From: Acidobacteriaceae bacterium
GTDB taxonomy: Bacteria; Acidobacteriota; Terriglobia; Terriglobales; Acidobacteriaceae
Direction: 5' to 3'
DNA length: 64,000 bases
Assembly: GCA_027449965.1 (NCBI GenBank)
Contig: DAIDKP010000026.1
Location: 303,971 to 367,970, forward strand
Shown piece after piece: positions 48,670 to 56,769 of the stretch. Made by a program: the position numbers and the translations under genes. Below the pieces are notes generated by a model. It had not been told where the DNA came from and made no database searches. It saw only the letters and a program-made list of their open reading frames with translations. Numbering within the stretch: the first letter of the stretch is position 1; every line of letters begins with the position of its first letter.

Positions 48670-49821
48670 TTGATTTGTATATCCAATCAAGTTCTCGGCG
48701 GAAACAGCCAGGCATCGCATCTCTCAGGCAGAACGTGTGCGGAGAGGGTCTGTCATCTGGTGGAGCACGCGGCGGAGCTGGACCTGCATCGCAAACCTGG
48801 CCCGGCTCTAGCATCTCTGATCCATTCCATCTTCGGCTTCGAGGCCGTAGCCATTTTAGATGCGGATGTGAACGAAATTTACCAGTCAGGCGAGTGGTTC
48901 GCACCCGTGGAAGAGATAGTGCGAAACATCTTTGTCTTTGAAACCGTTCGGGACGATTCAGAGACCGGACTGATACGGCGCGTGCTGCGGGTCAGAAATC
49001 TTCCCATCGGCGGTTTGCTTCTGCGCGGCGAGGCCGATGCGACGATTAGCAGTCAGATAGCTGCGATTATTGCCATCAGTTTTGACCGCTACCACGCCTT
49101 CGCCAACGAACAGCGCATCGAGGGCGCGAAGCGCGCCGAGCAACTTCGCAGCGCCGTTCTCGACAGTCTGGCGCACGCATATAAGACCCCGCTCACCGCC
49201 ATACAAGCGGCTGCCACCGGATTGAAGGAAATGGGAAATCTGTCCCCGCCGCAGAGCGAAATGGTCGCATTGATTGCCGATCAGACCGAGCATCTGAACC
49301 AGGTGACGACACGCCTGTTGCGCACGGCTAAGCTGGAAACGCACAGCCTGCAAGCGGAGCGGTTGGCGATTGCCACTCTGATTGAGGATGTGATCGCCGC
49401 TACCCGAGAACAGATGGTGACGATTCCGGTGAAGGTGGAACTGGCCAGGGATGACCTGGCTTTGATCGGTGATCGCAGCCTGCTAGAGGCGATGTTGATG
49501 CAGTTTGTCGAAAACGCCGGCAAGTATGCGGACGAAGGGACGACCGTAACCGTTGGCGCCGTCGAGCACCCTGGCTTTGTCGTGCTCTCCGTGCATAATT
49601 ATGGACCGGTCATACCTGCCACCGATCGCGAGCGCGTCTTTGACCGCTATTTTCGATCGGGCGCGGCGGAGGGCATTGTTCCAGGAACAGGCATCGGTCT
49701 CTCGGTGGCAAAGCAGTCGGCGCTGGCTCACGGAGGCCAGGTTTGGGTTAAAAGCAATCAGGACGAAGGAACCACTTTCTTCGCGGCGCTGCCGACCACG
49801 CCCCCGGCGAAGAGCCTATGA
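48670..49821 (+). CDS. Soluble sensor histidine kinase, KdpD C-terminal-like
   Basis: 383 residues from a TTG at 48670, the first possible start after the upstream stop. No in-frame ATG or GTG is nearby, so the start is uncertain. Residues about 40-145 resemble a GAF-like sensor. The phosphoacceptor His169 is in 'LDSLAHAYKTPLTAI', where the usual H-E/D is H-A. The ATPase domain has the N-box 'FVENAGKY' (279-286) and G-box 'GTGIGLSVAKQ'. There is no membrane helix, so it is cytoplasmic. It overlaps the response regulator gene by 4 bp. The pattern is close to the C-terminal part of KdpD, but no Kdp potassium genes are present. Confidence 0.85.
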   Translation: MICISNQVLGGNSQASHLSGRTCAERVCHLVEHAAELDLHRKPGPALASLIHSIFGFEAVAILDADVNEIYQSGEWFAPVEEIVRNIFVFETVRDDSETGLIRRVLRVRNLPIGGLLLRGEADATISSQIAAIIAISFDRYHAFANEQRIEGAKRAEQLRSAVLDSLAHAYKTPLTAIQAAATGLKEMGNLSPPQSEMVALIADQTEHLNQVTTRLLRTAKLETHSLQAERLAIATLIEDVIAATREQMVTIPVKVELARDDLALIGDRSLLEAMLMQFVENAGKYADEGTTVTVGAVEHPGFVVLSVHNYGPVIPATDRERVFDRYFRSGAAEGIVPGTGIGLSVAKQSALAHGGQVWVKSNQDEGTTFFAALPTTPPAKSL

Positions 49822-50531
49822 CGGACAAACTGCCAATTCGCATCCTGCTGGTCGACGACGAGGTGGCCATCCGCCGCGCTCTACGCACGCCTCTGGTGGA
49901 GCTTGGATTTGAAGTCGTCGATGTGTCCCGCGGCGAAGAAGCTCTTCGTCTAGTCCGCGTGGAGCCATTCGATGTCGTGCTTCTCGATATCAATATGCCG
50001 GGCATCGGTGGCCTGCAAACGTTAGCTCGGCTACGATGTTTTTCTCCGCGCCTTCCGATTCTGATGCTCACGGTGCGCGATGCCGAGCCGGATAAAGTGG
50101 AGGCTCTGGAGAACGGAGCCGACGACTACATCACCAAGCCGTTCAGCATTCGTGAATGTGCGGCGCGCGTGCGATCCGCAGTGCGTCGTGCTCAGGCTCC
50201 GGAGCGCCCGAGGGATGCTTCCATCACCATCGGAGAAATTGAGATATTTCCCGCAACCCGCATCGTGCGCAGATGTGGCCAGCCCGTCCGGCTTACGCCG
50301 AAGGAATACGATATTCTGCTCTGTTTGATGAAGCAAGCGGGACGCGCGGTTACGCATGGCAAGCTGCTCAGTTCCGTGTGGGGTGCCGAGTACCGTGGGG
50401 AGGTGGATTATCTTCGAACGTTTATCCGCCAGCTTCGCAAAAAGATCGAAAACGATCCGGCAAATCCACGCTACCTGCTCACAGATCCATGCGTAGGCTA
50501 TCGCTTCACGGAGGAGATCGAACCGCTCTGA
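49818..50531 (+). CDS. OmpR/KdpE-family response regulator
   Basis: 237 residues. The receiver has acidic 'LLVDDE' (11-15), the phosphoacceptor Asp57 in 'VVLLDINMPG', T/S in 'LMLTVRD' and Lys107 in 'YITKPFS'. The winged-helix C-terminus reads 'VRLTPKEYDILLCLM' and 'YLRTFIRQLRKKI', ending 'CVGYRFTEE'. It is the cognate regulator of the overlapping kinase. The targets are unknown. The 43-bp palindrome before the kinase gene is a candidate site. Confidence 0.93.
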   Translation: MTDKLPIRILLVDDEVAIRRALRTPLVELGFEVVDVSRGEEALRLVRVEPFDVVLLDINMPGIGGLQTLARLRCFSPRLPILMLTVRDAEPDKVEALENGADDYITKPFSIRECAARVRSAVRRAQAPERPRDASITIGEIEIFPATRIVRRCGQPVRLTPKEYDILLCLMKQAGRAVTHGKLLSSVWGAEYRGEVDYLRTFIRQLRKKIENDPANPRYLLTDPCVGYRFTEEIEPL

Positions 50532-50698
50532 TCCGCCTGCCATCGACATAAAGACAGCCTGACGCTGTCCATCGCTGAGGACGCATTCCGGCAAACAATC
50601 CACAGCGCCAACTGTCTGAACCCTCGAATCGTTGCGCTACACTGACTATCTCAACGCACGAACAGGATGATCTACGAATTTCTCCAGAGAGACTCTGC

Positions 50699-50890
50699 AT
50701 GAAACTGATTGGCTTTGGTCTGTTGCTTTCAGGTTGGCTCCTTGTGGTGCTGGCATTAATCCTGCTCCCCTCGCAGGCAGAACGCGGCGCATTCGTTGTG
50801 GCGGCTCTGATGATTGAAATTCTTGGGCTGGGGCTGGAACTGCGTGCGCATCGCGGAGTTGATCGCGAAATTGATGGAGACGTGCGGTGA
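50699..50890 (+). CDS. Small membrane protein preceding the Amt-like gene
   Basis: 63 residues. Two hydrophobic segments are visible: 'IGFGLLLSGWLLVVLALILL' (4-23) and 'GAFVVAALMIEILGLGLEL' (30-48). A charged tail 'RAHRGVDREIDGDVR' follows. The stop overlaps the GTG start of the Amt-like gene by 4 bp (GTGA), which argues that it is a real, translated, coupled gene. 'AGAGAGACTCTGC' precedes the ATG. It may be a small subunit or regulator of the Amt-like protein. No homology is recognised. Confidence 0.65.
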   Translation: MKLIGFGLLLSGWLLVVLALILLPSQAERGAFVVAALMIEILGLGLELRAHRGVDREIDGDVR

Positions 50891-52167
50891 ATTCACTTCC
50901 CAATCAGCTATTTCTGCTCTGTCCGGTACTGATCCTGGTGGTTCCGCTGGCTCCCATCGGGCTGGCGCTGCTGAATACCGGGCTAAATCGTTCGCGGAGC
51001 GCAGCGCAGGCGCTGCTGGGCAGTTTGTGTGTGCTAGCGACGGCAGCGGTTGCCTACAGTGTGGTGGGTTGGTCCATCGAGGGCTTTGCTGGCGGGACAT
51101 TCCACAGCGTCTCGCTCGCCGGCGTCTCGTGGAACTGGATCGCCAGCCAACCCCTGTTTCTTGGCGGCGTTCAATGGAATGAGCCGCAAGCATGCGCAGT
51201 CGCTCTTCAGTTTTTTGCTGTGGGTCTGGCAACGCTCATTCCGTGGGGATCGGGAGCGGAACGATGGCGTCTCGGTCCGGCCTGCGCGGCTGCGGTGCTT
51301 CAGGCGGGGTTCGTTTATCCAATCTTTGCTCACTGGGTATGGGGCGGTGGATGGCTGGCGCAACTCGGCGCGGCCTTCCAGTTGGGAAACGGCTTCACTG
51401 ACCCTGGCGGAGCGGCAACGATCCAGATGCTCGGAGGCCTGACGGCGCTGGTGGTGGTCTGGCTGCTGGGCGCGCGAAGTGGAAAGTTCTCCGGGGACGG
51501 TCCTCCCACAGCTGTTCCCGCTCACCACATCGTCTATGTTCTTCTCGGCTGCATGATGGCGCTCTGCGGCTGGTTCGCACTGAATACTGCCGGAGCGATT
51601 CTGTTTGCATACGCGGATGTGGCAACGCTGCTCCGTACGGTTGTGAACACGATGCTCTGCGCCTGCGGTGGACTGCTGGCCACACTGCTGGTAACGCGGC
51701 TGCGCTTCGGCAAGCCGGACGCTTCGCTGTGCGCCAATGGATGGGTAGCGGGTCTGGCGGCCAGCAGCGCTGTCGCCGCGCTTGTTTCGCCTGCCGCAGC
51801 CCTGTTCACCGGCCTGGTCGTCGGCTGCCTGTTGCCGCTGGTCATTGAGTTTCTGGAGGTGCGCTGTCTGATCGACGATCCCTCAGGCGGCATTGCCGTC
51901 CATGGATTTGCCGGGCTGTGGGGTTTGCTGGCAAGCAGTCTTCTGAGGCACGCGGCAGCGGGACAGACGTTGGCTCAGGTGGTGGGAATCGCCACCCTGC
52001 TGGGGTTCATGCTGCCGGTCATATATCTCCTTTACCGGCTCATGGATCGGATCTCACCCTTCCGCACCCATGCGGAAGGAGACCGGATTGGCATGGATCT
52101 CCACGAACTGGGCGCAGGTGCTTATCCTGAATTCTTGGTACGCAACGACGAGTATCTACCGCGCTGA
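50887..52167 (+). CDS. Amt/Mep/Rh-family protein with altered pore histidine
   Basis: 426 residues starting GTG within the upstream stop, with about 11 hydrophobic helices. Amt hallmarks are 'FAHWVWGGGWL' (147-157), Asp172 in 'TDPGG', His339 in 'VHGFAGLWG' and the C-terminal 'GMDLHELGAGAYPE'. By spacing from Asp172 (8 residues, as from Asp160 to His168 in AmtB), Gln180 replaces the first of the twin pore histidines. His339 corresponds to His318. Amt proteins conduct ammonium or act as sensors. The N-terminal part is shorter on extracytoplasmic loops than AmtB. A perfect hairpin covers its stop codon. Confidence 0.85.
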   Translation: MNSLPNQLFLLCPVLILVVPLAPIGLALLNTGLNRSRSAAQALLGSLCVLATAAVAYSVVGWSIEGFAGGTFHSVSLAGVSWNWIASQPLFLGGVQWNEPQACAVALQFFAVGLATLIPWGSGAERWRLGPACAAAVLQAGFVYPIFAHWVWGGGWLAQLGAAFQLGNGFTDPGGAATIQMLGGLTALVVVWLLGARSGKFSGDGPPTAVPAHHIVYVLLGCMMALCGWFALNTAGAILFAYADVATLLRTVVNTMLCACGGLLATLLVTRLRFGKPDASLCANGWVAGLAASSAVAALVSPAAALFTGLVVGCLLPLVIEFLEVRCLIDDPSGGIAVHGFAGLWGLLASSLLRHAAAGQTLAQVVGIATLLGFMLPVIYLLYRLMDRISPFRTHAEGDRIGMDLHELGAGAYPEFLVRNDEYLPR

Positions 52168-52183
52168 AGCGCGCGGTAGATAC
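52152..52183 (+). terminator. Perfect hairpin covering the Amt-like stop codon
   Basis: A 13-bp perfect stem (52152-52164 with 52171-52183, GTATCTACCGCGC) has the 6-nt loop TGAAGC, so the TGA stop lies in the loop. No T-run follows. It may act as a terminator, attenuator or mRNA-stabilising element between Amt-like and kinase genes. Confidence 0.6.
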
Positions 52184-52342
52184 TGCCCGCGAACCACTCA
52201 GGACAAAGCAACAGCTGCGCAATTCTCGCAAACCTTTAGAAAATATTTATGGGATGCTCGCTTATACTTTGACAGGCAAGCGCGAATTCGTTCCAGGAGC
52301 AGGTTCCTGAGAAGTCTCGTCGGCTTGCGGAACAGGTAAAGC

Positions 52343-53320
52343 ATGAGCCTGCTTGCGGAGATCGAAACCGGCCAGCGGATCGACCATTACCGTATCGACG
52401 CGCGTGTTGCGGAGAGCGGAATGGCCTCGATTTATCGAGCTACCGACCTGCGCGACGGTCGGCAGGTGGCGCTGAAGATCCCACACGCGGCAATGGAAGC
52501 CGATCCAAATCTCTTTGATCGCTTTCGGCGCGAGGAGGAGATTGGCGCGGCGCTCAATCACCCCAACGTGATGCGGACATTTCCCGCCACTGACCGTTCC
52601 CGTGTGTACATGGTGATGGAGTGGGTACCGGGTCAACTGCTGCGCACGATTCTGGCCGAGCAAGGCCGGATGCCCCAGGACCGCGCCCTAGCAATAGCGC
52701 GAAAGGTTCTGAATGCGCTTGAGTACATACACGCCAACGGCGTGGTGCATCGAGACCTGAAACCGGAGAACATCATGGTCGATGAGGACGACAGCGTAAA
52801 GCTGATCGATTTCGGCATCGCTTCCAGGGAAGGCGCGCGCAGGCTGACCTACACCGGGTTTTCTCAAGCTCTCGGCACGCCAGACTACATCTCTCCTGAG
52901 CAGGTGAAGGGCAAGCGCGGCGATCAGCGTTCAGACATTTACGCCATGGGTGTCATCCTTTATGAAATGCTCAGCGGAAGAACGCCATTTTCCGGACCGT
53001 CGCCGCTGGCCATCATGAACGATCGACTTTTGAATCACCCTCTTCCGCCACGCGAAGCCAATGCAGAAATCAGCCCGCAACTGCAAGAGGTGCTCTATCG
53101 TGCGCTGGAGCGCGTCCCCCACAACCGATATGCTACCGCCCGCGAATTCGCTTCCGACCTGCAGTGCCTGGAACATGTGGGTGTTGCAGATCGAACCGAA
53201 CTTACAGACTGGCGTAATCGACGCTCGGTGCGTGGACGCAAGACTCTCTATTACGCCGCGCTGGCGTTGCTGCCGTTCTTGTTATTTGCGATTATGCTGC
53301 TGCTGGCGCATCGCCATTGA
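52343..53320 (+). CDS. Membrane-anchored Ser/Thr protein kinase (PknB-like)
   Basis: 325 residues. Kinase landmarks are Lys45 in 'VALKIPH', the helix C Glu near 66 ('RREEEIG'), HRDLKPEN at 137-143, DFG at 157-159 and 'SPEQ' at 184-187. The glycine loop is 'VAESGMASIY' rather than GxGxxG. A hydrophobic segment near 303-322 ('YYAALALLPFLLFAIMLLLA') ends the protein, with almost nothing outside. So it has no extracellular sensor domain and may be activated by partners in the membrane, such as the Amt-like protein upstream. A PP2C phosphatase is in the same region. Confidence 0.9.
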   Translation: MSLLAEIETGQRIDHYRIDARVAESGMASIYRATDLRDGRQVALKIPHAAMEADPNLFDRFRREEEIGAALNHPNVMRTFPATDRSRVYMVMEWVPGQLLRTILAEQGRMPQDRALAIARKVLNALEYIHANGVVHRDLKPENIMVDEDDSVKLIDFGIASREGARRLTYTGFSQALGTPDYISPEQVKGKRGDQRSDIYAMGVILYEMLSGRTPFSGPSPLAIMNDRLLNHPLPPREANAEISPQLQEVLYRALERVPHNRYATAREFASDLQCLEHVGVADRTELTDWRNRRSVRGRKTLYYAALALLPFLLFAIMLLLAHRH

Positions 53321-53449
53321 AAAGGGGGGGGAATCGCAGCGGCGACCTAGGCGCACACTCCATCGACTTGAATCAGGCGGAAAACTTCAGGCGATCCACA
53401 ACCGCCGTCAGCGTTGTCAGCATGCACAACCGGCAACAGGAAAGGCCTC

Positions 53450-53782
53450 ATGAACAAGGCTGTATCGATACTCATTCTCGTTCTCGCCGCCGCACTGGAG
53501 GCGGGTGGCGATGCTTTCATACGAACCGGTCTTCACGCCCACTCCCCGTCGAAGCGGATTGGATTGTTTGTCGTCGCCGCGATCGTTCTTTTCGCCTACG
53601 GATGGACAGTAAACGCTCCGCCGTGGGACTTCGGAAAGCTACTGGGACTGTATGTGGTCTTCTTTTTCCTCTTCGCCCAGTCGATTTCCTGGCTTGTATT
53701 CAAACAGGCCCCCTCGCACATGATCCTTCTCGGCGGTGGCTTCATTGTCATCGGCGGATTTATCGTCTCTCTTGCAAAGTAA
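53450..53782 (+). CDS. Small four-helix membrane protein, DMT/SMR-like
   Basis: 110 residues from the ATG at 53450, chosen for 'AGGAAAGGCCTC' upstream. A 12-codon extension is open but unsupported. Four hydrophobic segments are visible: 'AVSILILVLAAALEAGGDAF', 'GLFVVAAIVLFAYGWTV', 'LLGLYVVFFFLFAQSISWLV' and 'MILLGGGFIVIGGFIVSL'. The Glu in helix 1 (AAALEAGG) is where SMR transporters have their essential acidic residue. Similarity to the small multidrug or drug/metabolite group is suggested, not shown. It lies 129 bp downstream of the kinase gene on the same strand. Confidence 0.6.
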   Translation: MNKAVSILILVLAAALEAGGDAFIRTGLHAHSPSKRIGLFVVAAIVLFAYGWTVNAPPWDFGKLLGLYVVFFFLFAQSISWLVFKQAPSHMILLGGGFIVIGGFIVSLAK

Positions 53783-53878
53783 CAGTGCGCTGAATCTCCG
53801 TCTCCGCTTTCACGGCTTCGCTCTTCGTCTTATGCTCCGCCATGGGGCAGAGCCAGCCTCAAACCTGCGGCGTGCCTC

Positions 53879-55087
53879 TCAGCCAAGGAGATGCATCACG
53901 CTTGCAGGCTCTCGCCCGGCATGCAGCTCCTCGGCCATATATCGCATAAATGGATCGATATGCTGGAAGAAATATTTATACCCGGCGCAGAGATAATTCA
54001 GTCCATGCTCGCCCTCTGATGTGATTACAAACCGGTGTTTCGGACATTCCCCGTGACAGGCGAATCGCACCGAGCACTTGCGGCACATCGATGGCAAGCC
54101 GTCTCGCTTTTGTTGACCAAATTGAATCTGCTCGGCTGACTGCGCCATATCGCCCAAGCCCTCGTTCATAAGGTTTCCCAGGCGATACGCGGGATAAACA
54201 AAGTGGTCGCAAGAATAGACGTCTCCGTTGTGCTCCAGCGCCATCGCTGATCCGCAGGTGGAACGAAAGATGCACAAACTAGCCCTCATGCCCAACCAGT
54301 TCTGCAGCGCAACTTCGAAGTGCTGCACATAGACACGGCTTACATCACTGCGAATCCACGCATCAAAAATCTTGCTCAGAAATCTCCCATACGCCAGCGG
54401 TTCAACGGACCAGTCCGTCACCTTGGTCGGACCTGGAAATCCTGGTTCAATGAGTAGAAGACGATCCGCACGCGGTTGCTCAGTCGTCCGTTCCACAATC
54501 GGGATAAATTGCATGTAGCTGCTCCCGATTTCCTTCAAAAACTCATAAATCTCCAGCGGGTATTCGACATTTGTTCTATGCACAACGGTTAGCGTGTTGA
54601 ATTCTACGCCATGCTCGTGCAGCAGTCGGATGCCACGCATCACTTTGTCATAGGTCGGCGCGCCACCTTTGTCTACCCGATAACTATCGTGAAGTGCTCG
54701 CGGGCCATCGATCGACACTCCGACAAGAAAGTCATTTCGTGCAAAAAATGACGCCCATGCATCGTCTATCAAAGTTCCATTTGTCTGGAAAGCATTGTGA
54801 ATCAGCTTTCCCTGCGCATGCTTTTTCTGGAGCAGGACGACGCGCTCAAAGTATTGAATGCCCAGCAGAGTTGGCTCTCCACCCTGCCATGAAAAATCGA
54901 CAACATCGGATGGCTGTGCTTGGATGTACTGTCGAATAAAAGATTCCAGCACATCGTCATTCATCGCCCGCTGGGAAGACTTGGAATAGAGCGACTCTTT
55001 TTCCAAATAGTAACAATAAGTGCAATCGAGATTGCAGATTGCTCCGGTAGGCTTTGCCATCAAGTGAAATGCTTTTGCACTTGCCAT
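53879..55087 (-). CDS. Anaerobic sulfatase-maturating enzyme (radical SAM/SPASM)
   Basis: 402 residues. The radical SAM triad is Cys18, Cys22 and Cys25 in 'AICNLDCTYCYYLEK'. The C-terminal SPASM Cys residues include 'GDVYSCDHF' and 'CRKCSVRFACHGECPKHRF'. 'VVDFSWQGGEPTLLG' is the family's conserved GGEPT motif. The enzyme oxidises the active-site Cys (or Ser) of a sulfatase to formylglycine, without needing oxygen. Its substrate is almost certainly the CxPSR sulfatase encoded 133 bp upstream on the same strand. Confidence 0.93.
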   Translation of the reverse strand: MASAKAFHLMAKPTGAICNLDCTYCYYLEKESLYSKSSQRAMNDDVLESFIRQYIQAQPSDVVDFSWQGGEPTLLGIQYFERVVLLQKKHAQGKLIHNAFQTNGTLIDDAWASFFARNDFLVGVSIDGPRALHDSYRVDKGGAPTYDKVMRGIRLLHEHGVEFNTLTVVHRTNVEYPLEIYEFLKEIGSSYMQFIPIVERTTEQPRADRLLLIEPGFPGPTKVTDWSVEPLAYGRFLSKIFDAWIRSDVSRVYVQHFEVALQNWLGMRASLCIFRSTCGSAMALEHNGDVYSCDHFVYPAYRLGNLMNEGLGDMAQSAEQIQFGQQKRDGLPSMCRKCSVRFACHGECPKHRFVITSEGEHGLNYLCAGYKYFFQHIDPFMRYMAEELHAGREPASVMHLLG

Positions 55088-55220
55088 CGAATCTCCTGTT
55101 TGGTCTTTCTCGTCCTGCCGATATCAGATCGAGCAAGCGATCCTACCCCCTTGGTATGACACAGGCAAATGGGTGCGGCCAGACTCTCATAGCCTGACCG
55201 CTTTCATCGGGGCCTGGCGA

Positions 55221-56687
55221 TTAGTCCTCCACGCATGTTGGGCCGGGTAGCCAGCTACATCCAGCAGGGCCGATTCGCAGATTTGCGAGCTCGGGGTTAT
55301 AGCCAGGATTCGGTGTTGGCATCACCGCGTGGACGGACTCTCTCCAGGCGACAAGCTTCTCTCGAAGAAGATAGGCTTTGTCCTGATATGTCGAGGCGAA
55401 GTTATATTGCTCGCCTGGGTCCAACGCCAGGTTATACAGCTCAAGATGATTATCCTCAAAGAATTCGATCAGCTTCCAGTCGCCCTCACGAATCGCTCCG
55501 GACGGAGTACCACCCTGGTCGCTGTAGTGCGGATAATGCCAGTAAAGATTATCGCGATCAGGAGCTGGACCACCGCGTAGAAATGGTGTCAGATCCAGCC
55601 CATCATGCTGCTCTGGAGGTGCTCCTGCACCGGCCATTTGCAGAATTGTTGGCATCAGATCCAGCGCGCTCACCGGCACGTCTGAGACGCTTCCGGTTTG
55701 TGTCACTCCGGGCCAGTACACCATGAACGGCTCTCGAATTCCGCCCTCATACAGAAATCCTTTGCCTGCGCGATACGGTCCGTTATCTGCAATCCTATGC
55801 AACCGGCGTCCCTGGAAACCCACACCCCCGTTGTCCGATGTCAGTATGATGATTGTGTTATCTGCCACGCCAGCTTTTTCCAGCGATTTGCGTAGGCTTC
55901 CAAGCGAGATATCGGTACTTTCGATCATGGCCGCGTAGGTTGGATCTGGTTCGTCCTTCCCTTCATTCAACCTCCGATATTCTTCGATCATCTCTTGCTT
56001 AGCCTGTAACGGCAGATGAACAGAATACTCTGCCATGTACAGGAAAAACGGACCCTTCTGCGCTGCATCTTGCACATATTCGTCCATCTTGGTCGTCAGT
56101 ACATCGGTCAGGTAGTTATCTGGCGTGTAACCAGTCAGATTATGAAAATGAAATGGACCAAAGTATGAAGGTGGATGACCGTGATTGTCACCGGCAATAT
56201 TCACATCAAACCCGAAATCCTCCGGTAGATAACCCTCCCCGCCGAGGTGCCATTTGCCAATGGCCGCCGTCTGGTAGCCTGACTTCTTCAGTAGACGTGC
56301 AATCGTCGGCACACTCAGGTCCAGATGCTTGGGCGTGGGTGCTTCCAGCATCTTCTTGTGAGGATAGAACGTTCCCGGAATCCACTGAGTCAGCTGTAGG
56401 CGGGCTGGTGCCTGGCCTGTTAGGATTGCCGCTCGGCTGGGTGAACAGACGGGCGCACCCGCATATCCATTTGTGAATCGGATACTCTCCTTCGCCAGGC
56501 GATTGATATTCGGCGTCTGATGAAATTTGTCACCGTAGCAACCCAGATCGCCCCATCCCATGTCGTCAATCAGAAAGACGACGATGTTCGGCTTCTGCTT
56601 TGGCGTGGCTCCGCGCAGCGCTGCCGGTGCAAGTGCAAGCCCAGTTACACCTGCAAGCTGTGCGCAAAAATCCCTTCGTGTCGGCAT
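55221..56687 (-). CDS. Secreted arylsulfatase-type sulfatase
   Basis: 488 residues. The N-terminus 'MPTRRDFCAQLAGVTGLALA' looks like a twin-arginine signal. The metal-binding pair Asp41-Asp42 is in 'VVFLIDDMGWGDLG', and the formylglycine motif is CSPSR (81-85). 'AAIGKWHLGGEGYLPEDFGF' and 'TSDNGGVGFQGR' complete the active site. The substrate is not determined, but the nearby TonB-dependent receptor and LacI regulator suggest a sulfated sugar or glycan. The Cys-type motif requires the maturase gene that follows. Confidence 0.93.
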   Translation of the reverse strand: MPTRRDFCAQLAGVTGLALAPAALRGATPKQKPNIVVFLIDDMGWGDLGCYGDKFHQTPNINRLAKESIRFTNGYAGAPVCSPSRAAILTGQAPARLQLTQWIPGTFYPHKKMLEAPTPKHLDLSVPTIARLLKKSGYQTAAIGKWHLGGEGYLPEDFGFDVNIAGDNHGHPPSYFGPFHFHNLTGYTPDNYLTDVLTTKMDEYVQDAAQKGPFFLYMAEYSVHLPLQAKQEMIEEYRRLNEGKDEPDPTYAAMIESTDISLGSLRKSLEKAGVADNTIIILTSDNGGVGFQGRRLHRIADNGPYRAGKGFLYEGGIREPFMVYWPGVTQTGSVSDVPVSALDLMPTILQMAGAGAPPEQHDGLDLTPFLRGGPAPDRDNLYWHYPHYSDQGGTPSGAIREGDWKLIEFFEDNHLELYNLALDPGEQYNFASTYQDKAYLLREKLVAWRESVHAVMPTPNPGYNPELANLRIGPAGCSWLPGPTCVED

Positions 56688-56769
56688 TGATTCAATTCTC
56701 CATTTGGGTTGGATAGTACCGTTGTAGTTTCAGCGGAATCGATATCGCACTGTCAATTACGCTCATCGT

